Assembly: GCA_020029625.1 (NCBI GenBank)
Contig: JAIBJP010000010.1
Span: 1-26,129, forward strand
From: Actinomycetota bacterium
Lineage (GTDB): Bacteria > Actinomycetota > Thermoleophilia > Gaiellales > Gaiellaceae
Direction: 5' to 3'
DNA length: 26,129 bases
Shown here: positions 20,481 to 26,129 of the stretch, piece by piece
Position numbering within the stretch: position 1 is the first letter of the stretch
Layout: each line of letters starts with the position of its first letter
Notes under the pieces: model-generated
Database searches by the model: none
What the model was told of the DNA's origin: nothing
What the model saw: the letters and a program-made list of their open reading frames with translations, nothing else
Position numbers and translations under genes: made by a program

Positions 20481-20483
20481 ACT
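20478..20483 (+). promoter_or_regulatory. TANNNT box of the CinA-like gene, built on the preceding stop codon
   Basis: TAGACT lies 7 nt before the GTG of the CinA-like gene, and its first three bases are the TAG stop of the S-component gene. No Shine-Dalgarno is present. A leaderless transcript starting at the GTG is likely, which would separate this gene from B12 control. Confidence 0.5.
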
Positions 20484-20490
20484 CCACGGC

Positions 20491-21207
20491 GTGGCCGGCG
20501 CCGTCGTTCTGACCGTGGGGAACGAGATTGTTTCCGGGGACGTGGAGAACACGAACGCCTCGTGGCTCGGAAGGCGCCTGGCGGGCCTGGGGATCGGCGT
20601 GAAGCTGATGGCCGCCGTCCGCGACGACGTCGAGGAGATCGCCGCCTTCCTGCGGGCAGAGCGGCCGCGCGCCGACTACGTGTTCGTCACCGGCGGGCTT
20701 GGTGGCACGCCCGACGACATCACTCGGGAAGGAGTCGCGGCAGGCTTCGGTGTCGAGTGCGAAGAAGTTCCTGCTGTTGCGGCGGAGCTCCGGGAGCGCT
20801 TCGAGCCGCGTGGCCTTGGCGACTATGCAGCTCGTTGGGCCTGTCTTCCTCTTGGCGCCGAGCCGCTGCGCAATCCGCTCGGGGGTGCGCCGGGCTTCGT
20901 GCTCGGGAACGTCTTCGTCTTCCCGGGCCTGCCGAGAGAGATGGAGGAAATGTTCGATTCGGTGGCGGGTCGATTCCGCGGCCGCCCCATCGGGACCTGG
21001 CGCCGGAGCTACCGGACCGGGGAGGGACAGATCGTCGACGTTTTGGAGGAGGCGACCCGGCGCCACCCGGCCGTCACGGTCGGCAGCTATCCGCGCTTCC
21101 TCAGCGACGGACCGGAGGTCGAGGTCGTGCTGAAGTCGAGCGATGACGTCGAGCTCGCGCAAGCCTCGCAGTGGATCGAAGCGGAGCTCGCGCGTACCCT
21201 CGCCTAG
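20491..21207 (+). CDS. CinA N-terminal (molybdopterin-binding-like) domain protein
   Basis: A 238-residue protein with a MoCF-binding fold as in the N-terminal domain of CinA: VVLTVGNEIVSGDVENTNAS at the start, VFVTGGLGGTPDDITREGVA in the middle (the TGGLGPTxDD motif with Gly for Pro), and VFVFPGLPREMEEMF. Full-length CinA also has a C-terminal nicotinamide-nucleotide amidohydrolase domain (PncC), absent here, so this is the short form. In CinA-like proteins the domain can have ADP-ribose pyrophosphatase activity; the activity of this one is not known. Its stop shares the palindrome CTAG with that of the convergent membrane protein gene. Confidence 0.85.
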   Translation: MAGAVVLTVGNEIVSGDVENTNASWLGRRLAGLGIGVKLMAAVRDDVEEIAAFLRAERPRADYVFVTGGLGGTPDDITREGVAAGFGVECEEVPAVAAELRERFEPRGLGDYAARWACLPLGAEPLRNPLGGAPGFVLGNVFVFPGLPREMEEMFDSVAGRFRGRPIGTWRRSYRTGEGQIVDVLEEATRRHPAVTVGSYPRFLSDGPEVEVVLKSSDDVELAQASQWIEAELARTLA

Positions 21208-21572
21208 GGCAAGGACTGATCTCGGCCGCCAAGGAAGGGCCGCGGATCAAGGAGCTCCCGGTACCAATGCCACGCGCGCCAGCGCCACGGACGCAGGACG
21301 GCGAAGAGCAAGAGCAACCAGCCGAAGAGCGCGGCGAGCAGAAACGCACCCGCGACGCCTGGGCCGCTGCCGGCAGGGCCGGGAGCGGCGTAATACGACC
21401 ACCAGGCGAGGAAGACAAGCAGCGCGACGCCAAGCGGTAAGAGGGCCAGCATCCGTCCGCAGATCGCTGCAGCAATTGCTGCCATCGGCAGGCCGAAGAC
21501 GAGCAGCAGGAAAATCCAGCCCATCACGCCCTGGGACCCGAACTCGGCGATGTCGCGCGCCATGCCGTCCAT
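21204..21572 (-). CDS. Small three-helix membrane protein of unknown function
   Basis: I do not recognise a family. The 122-residue product has three clear hydrophobic segments (GWIFLLLVFGLPMAAIAAAI, ALLPLGVALLVFLAWWSYYA and GAFLLAALFGWLLLLFAVL) separated by short loops, and a Trp/Arg-rich C-terminus (RPWRWRAWHWYREL). The composition is unlike an antisense shadow and nothing codes on the other strand here. ATG at 21572 or 21563 can serve as start; TATCGT on the minus strand 10 nt before 21572 supports the first. It is divergent from the helicase gene by 50 bp and convergent with the CinA-like gene, with which it overlaps by 4 bp. Confidence 0.65.
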   Translation of the reverse strand: MDGMARDIAEFGSQGVMGWIFLLLVFGLPMAAIAAAICGRMLALLPLGVALLVFLAWWSYYAAPGPAGSGPGVAGAFLLAALFGWLLLLFAVLRPWRWRAWHWYRELLDPRPFLGGRDQSLP

Positions 21573-21582
21573 ATCTCGTCAC

Positions 21583-21588
21583 ACGATA
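21583..21588 (-). promoter_or_regulatory. TANNNT box of the small membrane protein gene (minus strand)
   Basis: On the minus strand TATCGT is followed by 10 nt and the ATG at 21572. With a start about 7 nt after the box the transcript would have a 3-nt leader. It is 21 bp from the helicase promoter on the other strand, so the two divergent promoters overlap in their -35 regions. Confidence 0.4.
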
Positions 21589-21609
21589 GGCCCGTTCCCA
21601 GGGACTCGC

Positions 21610-21615
21610 TACGAT
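21610..21615 (+). promoter_or_regulatory. TANNNT box of the helicase gene
   Basis: TACGAT lies exactly 7 nt before the ATG at 21623 and no Shine-Dalgarno is present, so the transcript is probably leaderless. I see no convincing -35. Confidence 0.5.
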
Positions 21616-21622
21616 CGGACGC

Positions 21623-23770
21623 ATGGCCGTCGCGTCCCCGGAGAAGTACCTCGCAGACCTCAATCCCGCCCAGCGCGAGGCCGTCCTCGCGACGGAAGGC
21701 CCTGTGCTCGTCGTCGCCGGAGCGGGCTCCGGGAAGACGCGGGTGCTCACGCACCGCATCGCTCACCTGGTCACTGCGTGCGGCGTGAAGCCACAGGAGA
21801 TCCTGGCCATCACCTTCACCAACAAGGCCGCCGGCGAGATGAGAGAGCGGCTCGAGCACATCCTCGGCGACGTCGCGCCGCGCATGTGGGTCATGACCTT
21901 TCACGCCGCCTGCGGGCGCATCCTTCGACGCGAGGCGCCACGCCTCGCTTATCGCTCCAACTTCACGATCTACGACCAGGCCGACCAGGTGCGGCTTGTG
22001 AAGCAGTGCCTGGAGGAGCTCGAGCGCGATCCGAAGCGCTTCGTCCCCCGCGGCATTCAGGCGCAGATCTCGATGGCCAAGAACCAGCTCATCGGGCCGG
22101 AGGAGTACAAGGCGCGAGTGGCGTCCTTCTATGACCAGACGGTCGCGGATGCCTATGCGCTTTACCAGAGGCGGCTCCACTCCTCGAACGCGGTCGACTT
22201 CGACGACCTGCTCATGCTCACCGTCGAGGTGCTCGAACGCTTCCCCGAAGCGCTGGACCGCTGGCAAAAGGCTTTTCGCTACGTCCTCGTCGACGAGTAC
22301 CAGGACACGAACCACGCGCAGTACCGCCTCCTTCAGCTGCTCGCGGGCAAGCACCGGAACGTCTTCGCGGTCGGAGATCCCGATCAGTCGATCTACGCGT
22401 TTCGCGGAGCCGACATCCGCAATATCCTGGAGTTCGAACGGGACTTCGGCGGCGGGCGCCTGATCGCTCTCGAGCAGAACTACCGCTCGACGAACTCGAT
22501 CCTGCGGGCGGCCAACTCGCTCATCACCCAGAACCGCGAGCGCAAGCCCAAGAATCTCTGGAGCGAGCTGGGGGAGGGGGACCCGGTCCGAGTCGTCGAG
22601 GTGGAGGACGAGCACGCCGAGGCTCGCTTCGTCGCCGCCGAGACCGCCTCCCTCATCGAGGAGGGCTACGCCGGCTCGGAGCTGGCGGTCTTCTACCGCA
22701 CCAACGCCCAGTCGCGGGTGCTCGAAGACGTGCTCGTCCGCCAGGAGATCCCCTACCAGGTCATCGGCGGGCCCAAGTTCTACGAGCGCGCGGAGATCAA
22801 GGATGCGATCGGCTACCTGCAGGTCATCGACAACGCCTTCGACGCCGTCTCGCTCACGCGGATAGCCAACCGGCCCCGCCGGGGGATCGGGGACGCGTCG
22901 CTCGCGCGCCTGCAGACGTTCGCAGACGCGCAGGGAGTCTCGCTCTGGGAGGCGCTGGAGCGGGCCGACGAGGCGGGTGTGGGCGCCGCGCCGCTCAAGG
23001 CGGTCGAGCGCTTCCGCACGCTGATGCAGTCGTCCATGGCCGGCGCGCTCGAGCTCTCCGTCCCCGAGTTGCTCGAGCGGGTGCTGGAGAAGAGCGGCTA
23101 CCTCGAATCCCTCGAAGCGGAGCGGACGGTCGAGGCGCAGGGCCGCATCGAGAACCTGCTCGAGCTCGTCGGCGTCGCGCGTGAGTACCAGGAGCGCGCG
23201 GACGAGCCCGGTCTCTCCGAGTTCCTGCAGCAGATCTCCCTCTATTCCGATCAGGACGACCTCTCGGACGAGCGCAGCCTCGTGTCTCTGATGACGCTGC
23301 ACAACGCGAAGGGGCTCGAGTTCCGCGCGGTATTCCTGATCGGGATGGAGGAGGGCGTGTTTCCGCATTCGCGCTCGCTGGAGGAGCAAGGGCTCGAGGA
23401 GGAGCGCCGCCTGGCCTACGTCGGGCTGACGCGCGCCAGGGAGCGGCTGACGCTGACGCATGCGGCCTCGCGGTCGCTCTGGGGCGCGCGCGGCTACAAC
23501 CTGCCGAGCCGCTTCCTCGACGAGCTGCCGCAGGAGGAGATCGAGCGCGAGCGCCTGCGGCCGGCGTCGTGGTCGGGCTACGGGGCTCCCACGGTGGCGG
23601 TGCGCCGCAACTTCCCGGATCTCTCCACCGGAGACTCCGTCCGCCACTCCACGCTCGGCGAGGGCGTCGTCACGCGGATCGAGGCCGACGGAACCGTGAC
23701 CGTTCGTTTCGCCGAGGACGGCGTCGAGCGGCGCTTGATGCTCGACTACGCCCCGCTCGAGAAAGTTTGA
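21623..23770 (+). CDS. pcrA: UvrD/PcrA-type superfamily 1A DNA helicase
   Basis: A 3'-5' DNA helicase for nucleotide excision repair, replication and removal of recombinase filaments. All SF1A motifs are visible in 715 residues: Q motif LNPAQREAV, Walker A AGAGSGKT (32-39), Ia TFTNKAAGEMRERL, II DEYQDTN, III GDPDQSIYAFRGAD, IV EQNYRST, V TLHNAKGLEF and VI YVGLTRARERL. The C-terminal segment (FPDLSTGDSVRHSTLGEGVV) is the Tudor-like domain that contacts RNA polymerase in PcrA. Length and architecture fit actinobacterial PcrA/UvrD1. The ATG is fixed by the upstream TACGAT. Its TGA overlaps the TTG of the next gene. Confidence 0.95.
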   Translation: MAVASPEKYLADLNPAQREAVLATEGPVLVVAGAGSGKTRVLTHRIAHLVTACGVKPQEILAITFTNKAAGEMRERLEHILGDVAPRMWVMTFHAACGRILRREAPRLAYRSNFTIYDQADQVRLVKQCLEELERDPKRFVPRGIQAQISMAKNQLIGPEEYKARVASFYDQTVADAYALYQRRLHSSNAVDFDDLLMLTVEVLERFPEALDRWQKAFRYVLVDEYQDTNHAQYRLLQLLAGKHRNVFAVGDPDQSIYAFRGADIRNILEFERDFGGGRLIALEQNYRSTNSILRAANSLITQNRERKPKNLWSELGEGDPVRVVEVEDEHAEARFVAAETASLIEEGYAGSELAVFYRTNAQSRVLEDVLVRQEIPYQVIGGPKFYERAEIKDAIGYLQVIDNAFDAVSLTRIANRPRRGIGDASLARLQTFADAQGVSLWEALERADEAGVGAAPLKAVERFRTLMQSSMAGALELSVPELLERVLEKSGYLESLEAERTVEAQGRIENLLELVGVAREYQERADEPGLSEFLQQISLYSDQDDLSDERSLVSLMTLHNAKGLEFRAVFLIGMEEGVFPHSRSLEEQGLEEERRLAYVGLTRARERLTLTHAASRSLWGARGYNLPSRFLDELPQEEIERERLRPASWSGYGAPTVAVRRNFPDLSTGDSVRHSTLGEGVVTRIEADGTVTVRFAEDGVERRLMLDYAPLEKV

Positions 23771-24153
23771 TCCCGGTCACCGGCGTCAACGAGCTCGTGC
23801 TCGAGGTCGCGGATCTCGAGCGGGCCGTGCATTTCTACTCGGAGCTCCTCGGCTTACCGGTCGTCGAGCGCTGGGAGCAGCGGGAAGCGGCGTGGGTGAT
23901 GGCCGGCGACCGGACCCGGATCGGCCTCTGGACGCCTCAGGTCGGCGTGGCGGGCGGCCGCGGCGGCGTCCATGTCCATTACGCGATGCACATCTCGGAG
24001 GAGGACTACGGTGCGGCCGTCGAACGCCTTCGTGGATGCGGGCTCGACGTCTTCGAGGACGACTTCGGCCACTCGCGGGCTGCCTACGTGAAGGATCCGG
24101 ACGGGAACGTCGTGGAGTTCTGGACCGGCGACGTCGCCCAGTTGCACGGGTAA
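23767..24153 (+). CDS. Glyoxalase/VOC-family protein
   Basis: A 128-residue single-domain vicinal oxygen chelate protein: NELVLEVADLERAVHFYSEL at the start, LLGLPVVERW, then VHVHYAMHISEEDYGAAVER and a C-terminal AYVKDPDGNVVEFWTGD. The two beta-alpha-beta-beta-beta halves and the terminal Glu of the metal site are recognisable. The family includes glyoxalase I, dioxygenases and antibiotic-binding proteins, so the function cannot be named. TTG at 23767 overlaps the helicase stop (TTGA) and gives the canonical start; the ORF extends upstream only as a shadow. It probably shares the helicase transcript. Confidence 0.82.
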   Translation: MIPVTGVNELVLEVADLERAVHFYSELLGLPVVERWEQREAAWVMAGDRTRIGLWTPQVGVAGGRGGVHVHYAMHISEEDYGAAVERLRGCGLDVFEDDFGHSRAAYVKDPDGNVVEFWTGDVAQLHG

Positions 24154-24156
24154 ACT
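24151..24156 (+). promoter_or_regulatory. TANNNT box of the M23 peptidase gene, built on the preceding stop codon
   Basis: TAAACT begins with the TAA stop of the VOC gene and lies 8 nt before the GTG at 24165, with no Shine-Dalgarno in the gap. This suggests a leaderless transcript of the peptidase gene. Confidence 0.45.
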
Positions 24157-24164
24157 CCCCGCCC

Positions 24165-24683
24165 GTGATCGCCCGAAGTGCGGCCGCGGCCCTTGTGGTC
24201 GCGGCCATCCTGGCTCCGGGAGCGGGGGCACGGCTGACGGAGCCGCCGGTCAAGGTTCCCGACAGGGAGCTGTTCTACGTGCCGCTGAACGGGAATCTCG
24301 GCTCGCCGTTCGGCTCCCGGTGGGGACGCTTCCACGAGGGGATCGACATCGAGGGCTGGGCACACACGAAGGTCTATGCGGCGCTCTCGGGCGAGGTGAC
24401 CGCGCGTGGCTGGCTGCGCAACTTCGAGGGCTACGGCCTGGTCGTCAAGATCCGGCACAAGGGGGGCATCGTCACGATGTATGCGCATCTGGCGCAGGCA
24501 TTTGTGAAACGGGGCGACCGTGTCCCCGCGGGCCAGCTCATCGGGCGCGCGGGTTGCACCGGCTCCTGCACGGGCGTACATCTCCATTTCCAGGTGTGGG
24601 CGGACGGGAAGCTCACGGATCCGTTGCGCTTCTTGGGGAAGCGGGTGAGGCTCCGCGAAACTGACCGCCGCAAGGGCGGTTAG
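24165..24683 (+). CDS. Exported M23 (LytM) zinc metallopeptidase with altered C-terminus
   Basis: A 172-residue secreted peptidase acting on peptidoglycan cross-bridges or stems. Residues 1-22 form a signal peptide (MIARSAAAALVVAAILAPGA). The LytM domain is complete: H57-x3-D61 in HEGIDIEG, H108 in MYAHLAQ and the H139-x-H141 motif in GVHLHFQVW. GTG at 24165 follows a TANNNT box and directly gives the signal peptide; the ORF upstream to 23892 is a shadow of the VOC gene. The last eight residues (ETDRRKGG) come from sequence within the direct repeat, and the stop codon TAG is the tRNA D-arm sequence. In the second repeat copy the same position reads TAA, so the ancestral protein probably ended at residue 164. 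Confidence 0.88.
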   Translation: MIARSAAAALVVAAILAPGAGARLTEPPVKVPDRELFYVPLNGNLGSPFGSRWGRFHEGIDIEGWAHTKVYAALSGEVTARGWLRNFEGYGLVVKIRHKGGIVTMYAHLAQAFVKRGDRVPAGQLIGRAGCTGSCTGVHLHFQVWADGKLTDPLRFLGKRVRLRETDRRKGG

Positions 24684-24697
24684 CTCAGTTGGGAGAG
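24636..24697 (+). repeat. Direct repeat DR1 (left boundary of the tRNA-Val insertion)
   Basis: This 62-bp segment matches 25774-25835 at 60 of 62 positions (differences at 24641 and 24657). It includes the last codons of the M23 gene, the pre-tRNA region and 24 nt of the tRNA-Val gene. Identity stops abruptly at 24698. Confidence 0.85.
24674..24697 (+). pseudogene. 5' fragment of tRNA-Val
   Basis: The first 24 nt of the tRNA-Val gene (acceptor 5' strand GGGCGGT and most of the D arm) are repeated here and then break off. No anticodon, T arm or 3' acceptor strand follows, so it cannot be a functional tRNA. The M23 reading frame ends within it. Confidence 0.85.
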
Positions 24698-24800
24698 TCC
24701 GTGTCCCGTGCGTGTCCCACGAGATTGCAGCCAAAGCGACAAGGTGGGAAGATCCCGACATTGAGCGTCGTCCAGTAGCCACCCACCGAAAGGAGGCTGT

Positions 24801-25712
24801 ATGGACGAAGTCAGCGCACGGGCGGAGATGGCGGACGCAGTCGACGATTCGCGTCTAGCCGTGACCGTGCCGCGCAGCGAGGTCGAGCGTGTCTTGGCCA
24901 CCGATGAAGAGGTGGACCTCGTACTCGATGTCGTTCGCACAAACGGAGAGCGGGAAGAACGCCGTGTCTTCCTCGCTTGGGATCGAGAGGCGCTCCGCCG
25001 CCTCGTCGATCAGAGCGGAGAGCGGATCGTCGTCGCGATCGATCCCAAATCGCTCCAGGAAGCCCTCGGTGCCGACGTGGAAGCTCACGGGCTCCGCGAG
25101 ATGGGGGCGACGCTCGCGATCGTCGTCGCCACCGCCGCCGGGGGAGCTGGGGCCGCAGGTGCGGTCATCTCCCCGACCAGCGGCTCACCCAGCGGTTCGC
25201 CCGCGATCGAGGCGACGGTGGACACGTCCGGCTGGCAGGCCGAAGCGGAAGCGTCCGGCTACGGGGCACGGGGGACGCCGAGCGACGTGGCTGCCGACCC
25301 AGCGGACACGTCCGGTTGGGCGGCGTCCGGCTACGGAGTACGGGGAACGCCGAGCGACGTGGCTGCCGACCCGGCGGCGGGGATCGAGAACGTCCGCGCA
25401 GGGCAGACGGCACCCGAAGCGGTGTCCGACACAGCGGCCGGGATCGAGAACGTCCGGGCGGGGCGGGAGGCACCGGCAGTAGCGCCTAACCCCCCGTCCG
25501 CCAACGTCCTCAGCGGCGTACCCGATACGGCGGCGGGGATTGAGAACGTCCGCGCCGAGCGCACAGCACCCGGCGTGGCTGGTAGTGGCGGCACCTCCAT
25601 CTCCGCTCCCAGCCCGGCTGTCTCAGCGGCCTTGGCGGGCGGGGTTGTGCTCACGATCGCGGCGGCGGCGTTTGCGCTTCGGCGCAGGCGCGAGCCCGAA
25701 CCCGCGACCTAG
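24801..25712 (+). CDS. Repeat-rich two-helix membrane protein of unknown function
   Basis: I do not recognise a family. The 303-residue protein has a charged N-terminal domain (1-100, mixed helix/strand: ERVLATDEEVDLVLDVVRTN and EERRVFLAWDREALRRLV), a hydrophobic Ala/Gly-rich segment (104-123), a low-complexity middle with tandem repeats, and a C-terminal hydrophobic segment (275-293) followed by RRRREPEPAT, a typical stop-transfer. The repeats are of two kinds: SGYG(A/V)RGTPSDVAADPA twice (152-168, 176-192) and AGIENVRAG/E three times (193, 213, 245). The topology suggests that the repeats lie outside the cell. The ATG has a strong Shine-Dalgarno AAAGGAGG 4 nt upstream. It is the only gene of the tRNA-flanked insertion. 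Confidence 0.7.
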   Translation: MDEVSARAEMADAVDDSRLAVTVPRSEVERVLATDEEVDLVLDVVRTNGEREERRVFLAWDREALRRLVDQSGERIVVAIDPKSLQEALGADVEAHGLREMGATLAIVVATAAGGAGAAGAVISPTSGSPSGSPAIEATVDTSGWQAEAEASGYGARGTPSDVAADPADTSGWAASGYGVRGTPSDVAADPAAGIENVRAGQTAPEAVSDTAAGIENVRAGREAPAVAPNPPSANVLSGVPDTAAGIENVRAERTAPGVAGSGGTSISAPSPAVSAALAGGVVLTIAAAAFALRRRREPEPAT

Positions 25713-25716
25713 AGCC

Positions 25717-25753
25717 AAGAGTGGCCCCGGCGCCATATGCCGGGGCCACTCTT
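25717..25753 (+). terminator. Perfect 15-bp hairpin after the 24801 gene
   Basis: AAGAGTGGCCCCGGC (25717-25731) and GCCGGGGCCACTCTT (25739-25753) form a perfect stem with loop GCCATAT, 4 bp after the stop codon. The stem itself ends in CTCTT, with no longer T run. It probably terminates transcription of the insertion's gene ahead of the tRNA; symmetry would allow action on both strands. Confidence 0.7.
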
Positions 25754-25773
25754 CACGACGCGTCTGCCGCCTC

Positions 25774-25835
25774 GGGAACCGGGTGAGGCTCCGCTAAACT
25801 GACCGCCGCAAGGGCGGTTAGCTCAGTTGGGAGAG
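25774..25835 (+). repeat. Direct repeat DR2 (right boundary of the tRNA-Val insertion)
   Basis: This is the second copy of the 62-bp repeat, continuing into the complete tRNA-Val. The M23-equivalent frame in it reads RVRLR followed by TAA at 25795-25797, which suggests the original end of the peptidase gene. Confidence 0.85.
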
Positions 25836-25884
25836 CACCAGCTCGACAAGCTGGGGGTCACTGGTTCGAGCCCAGTACCGCCCA
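25812..25884 (+). tRNA. tRNA-Val (anticodon GAC)
   Basis: A complete 73-nt cloverleaf: acceptor GGGCGGT (25812-25818) with ACCGCCC (25877-25883), D arm with TTAGCTCAGTTGGGAGAGC, anticodon stem CCAGC/GCTGG with loop TCGACAA giving anticodon GAC, and T arm CTGGTTCGAGCCCAG. The discriminator base is A at 25884 and CCA is not encoded. It decodes GUC and GUU valine codons. Its 5' part is duplicated at 24674-24697. Confidence 0.95.
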
Positions 25885-25890
25885 TAAAGG

Positions 25891-25910
25891 CCTCGCGTGA
25901 GCGGGGTTTT
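25891..25910 (+). terminator. Intrinsic terminator after tRNA-Val
   Basis: CCTCGC (25891-25896) pairs with GCGGGG (25901-25906; one U-G pair) around a GTGA loop and is followed by TTTT and a CTTCTC stretch. It begins 7 nt after the tRNA. Confidence 0.75.
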
Positions 25911-25931
25911 CTTCTCAGGAGGTATTCCAAC

Positions 25932-26000
25932 GTGAGCCGTGCCTTCTTCCAGCGAGATGCTTGGTTGCCAAACCTGACCCTGGACCGGATGAGATCCTGA
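25932..26000 (+). CDS. Possible 22-codon leader ORF before the GreA-like gene
   Basis: A GTG-started ORF of 22 codons (MSRAFFQRDAWLPNLTLDRM and two more residues) is preceded by AGGAGG at 25917-25922 with 9-nt spacing and ends 3 nt before the GTG of the GreA-like gene. The good Shine-Dalgarno belongs to this ORF, not to the GreA-like gene, so translational coupling is possible. The peptide resembles nothing I know; the evidence is only positional. Confidence 0.25.
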   Translation: MSRAFFQRDAWLPNLTLDRMRS

Positions 26001-26003
26001 TCC

Positions 26004-26129
26004 GTGGCTGACCGAGTGGAGCATCTGACCGCGGCCCAAAAGGCCGACCTCGAGACGGAGCTGGCGGAGCTCGAGGGTCCGAAGCGTGCTGAGGCCGTTC
26101 AGGCGATCAAGACCGCACGCGGCTTTGGG
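26004..26129 (+). CDS. GreA-like transcript cleavage factor, 5' part (runs off the window)
   Basis: The frame from GTG 26004 is open to the window edge (42 codons). It reads VEHLTAAQKADLETELAELE and then GPKRAEAVQAIKTARGFG, which matches the N-terminal coiled coil of GreA: L-T-x-x-x-x-x-x-L-x-x-E-L, R-x-E-x-x-x-x-I-K-x-A-R, followed in GreA by the G(D)LSEN motif that would lie just beyond the edge. GreA factors bind the RNA polymerase secondary channel and rescue backtracked complexes. No Shine-Dalgarno is evident at this GTG; a small ORF ends directly before it. A GreA paralogue or other coiled-coil protein remains possible until the rest is seen. Confidence 0.65.
   Translation, partial: MADRVEHLTAAQKADLETELAELEGPKRAEAVQAIKTARGFG

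Larger units (their letters stand above)
24636..25835. mobile_element. Insertion flanked by direct repeats at tRNA-Val
   Basis: A 1138-bp unit (insert plus one repeat copy) lies between the M23 gene and the intact tRNA-Val. The repeats DR1 and DR2 carry the 5' part of tRNA-Val and 38 bp upstream of it. The insert holds one gene (24801-25712) and a terminator, with no recombinase. It looks like a non-autonomous integrated element or the remnant of a larger island; a duplication of the tRNA region with later insertion is the main alternative. Between 24698 and 24800 there are two CGTGTCCC repeats (24700-24707, 24711-24718) and a Shine-Dalgarno AAAGGAGG before the gene. Confidence 0.6.

Noticed and set aside
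24700..24718. Short CGTGTCCC direct repeats as recombinase arm sites
   Set aside because: Only two 8-bp copies and no recombinase gene; too little to call.
25818..26039. Minus-strand 73-codon ORF over the tRNA-Val
   Set aside because: It contains the phrase ARTSDPQLVELVLSQLS, which is simply the antisense of a tRNA gene and is a common false prediction.
1..26129. CRISPR array or defence cluster
   Set aside because: No regularly spaced repeats, cas, toxin-antitoxin or restriction genes seen on either strand.

Overview
The window is a 26 kb, GC-rich (roughly two-thirds G+C by eye), gene-dense chromosomal segment. It most resembles a deep-branching actinobacterium of the Thermoleophilia (Gaiella/Solirubrobacter) type. 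That placement is inferred from high GC, Rex, a K+-independent H+-pyrophosphatase, frequent GTG/TTG starts and many apparently leaderless promoters; no rRNA is present to confirm it. Most genes look like ordinary vertically inherited housekeeping or envelope genes.

Layout. (1) 134-6634: tsaE-tsaB-rimI-tsaD (tRNA t6A synthesis plus ribosomal-protein acetylation), then an exported subtilase, translationally coupled to a glutamate dehydrogenase. (2) 6701-7856: a structured repeat, a glutaredoxin-like protein and the redox repressor Rex, closed by a terminator. (3) 8009-8424: a small four-cysteine protein followed by a possible structured RNA ending in a strong terminator. (4) 10563-8449 (minus): ECF sigma factor, zinc anti-sigma and an exported peptidoglycan hydrolase. 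(5) 10566-13252 (plus): a GT4 glycosyltransferase, a GCS2-type carboxylate-amine ligase and a DUF1844-like protein; the sigma and glycosyltransferase start codons are 2 bp apart. (6) 13360-15402: hppA. (7) 16543-15506 (minus): VanZ-like, HAD-like and small helical proteins. (8) 16632-17090: a free-standing MshEN (c-di-GMP-binding type) domain. (9) 17168-20480: a cobalamin riboswitch driving a DUF4430 lipoprotein, EcfT, fused EcfA1A2 and an S component, which reads as a complete B12-regulated ECF importer. (10) 20491-24683: CinA-like protein, small membrane protein (minus), UvrD/PcrA helicase, VOC protein and an M23 peptidase. (11) 24636-25884: a 62-bp direct repeat containing the 5' part of tRNA-Val(GAC) brackets a 1.1 kb insertion that carries one repeat-rich membrane protein. 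(12) 25932-26129: a tiny ORF and the start of a GreA-like gene that runs off the window.

Points that stand out. Two copies of a 65-67 nt element (2700-2764 minus, 6701-6767 plus) share a conserved tail next to a hairpin whose two arms differ in sequence but still pair in both copies. The tRNA-Val-flanked insertion has changed the 3' end of the neighbouring peptidase gene. The fused EcfA has one degenerate ATP site. A recurrent TANNNT box sits 6-8 nt before start codons, twice including the stop codon of the preceding gene. No CRISPR array, transposase, integrase or phage gene is visible.
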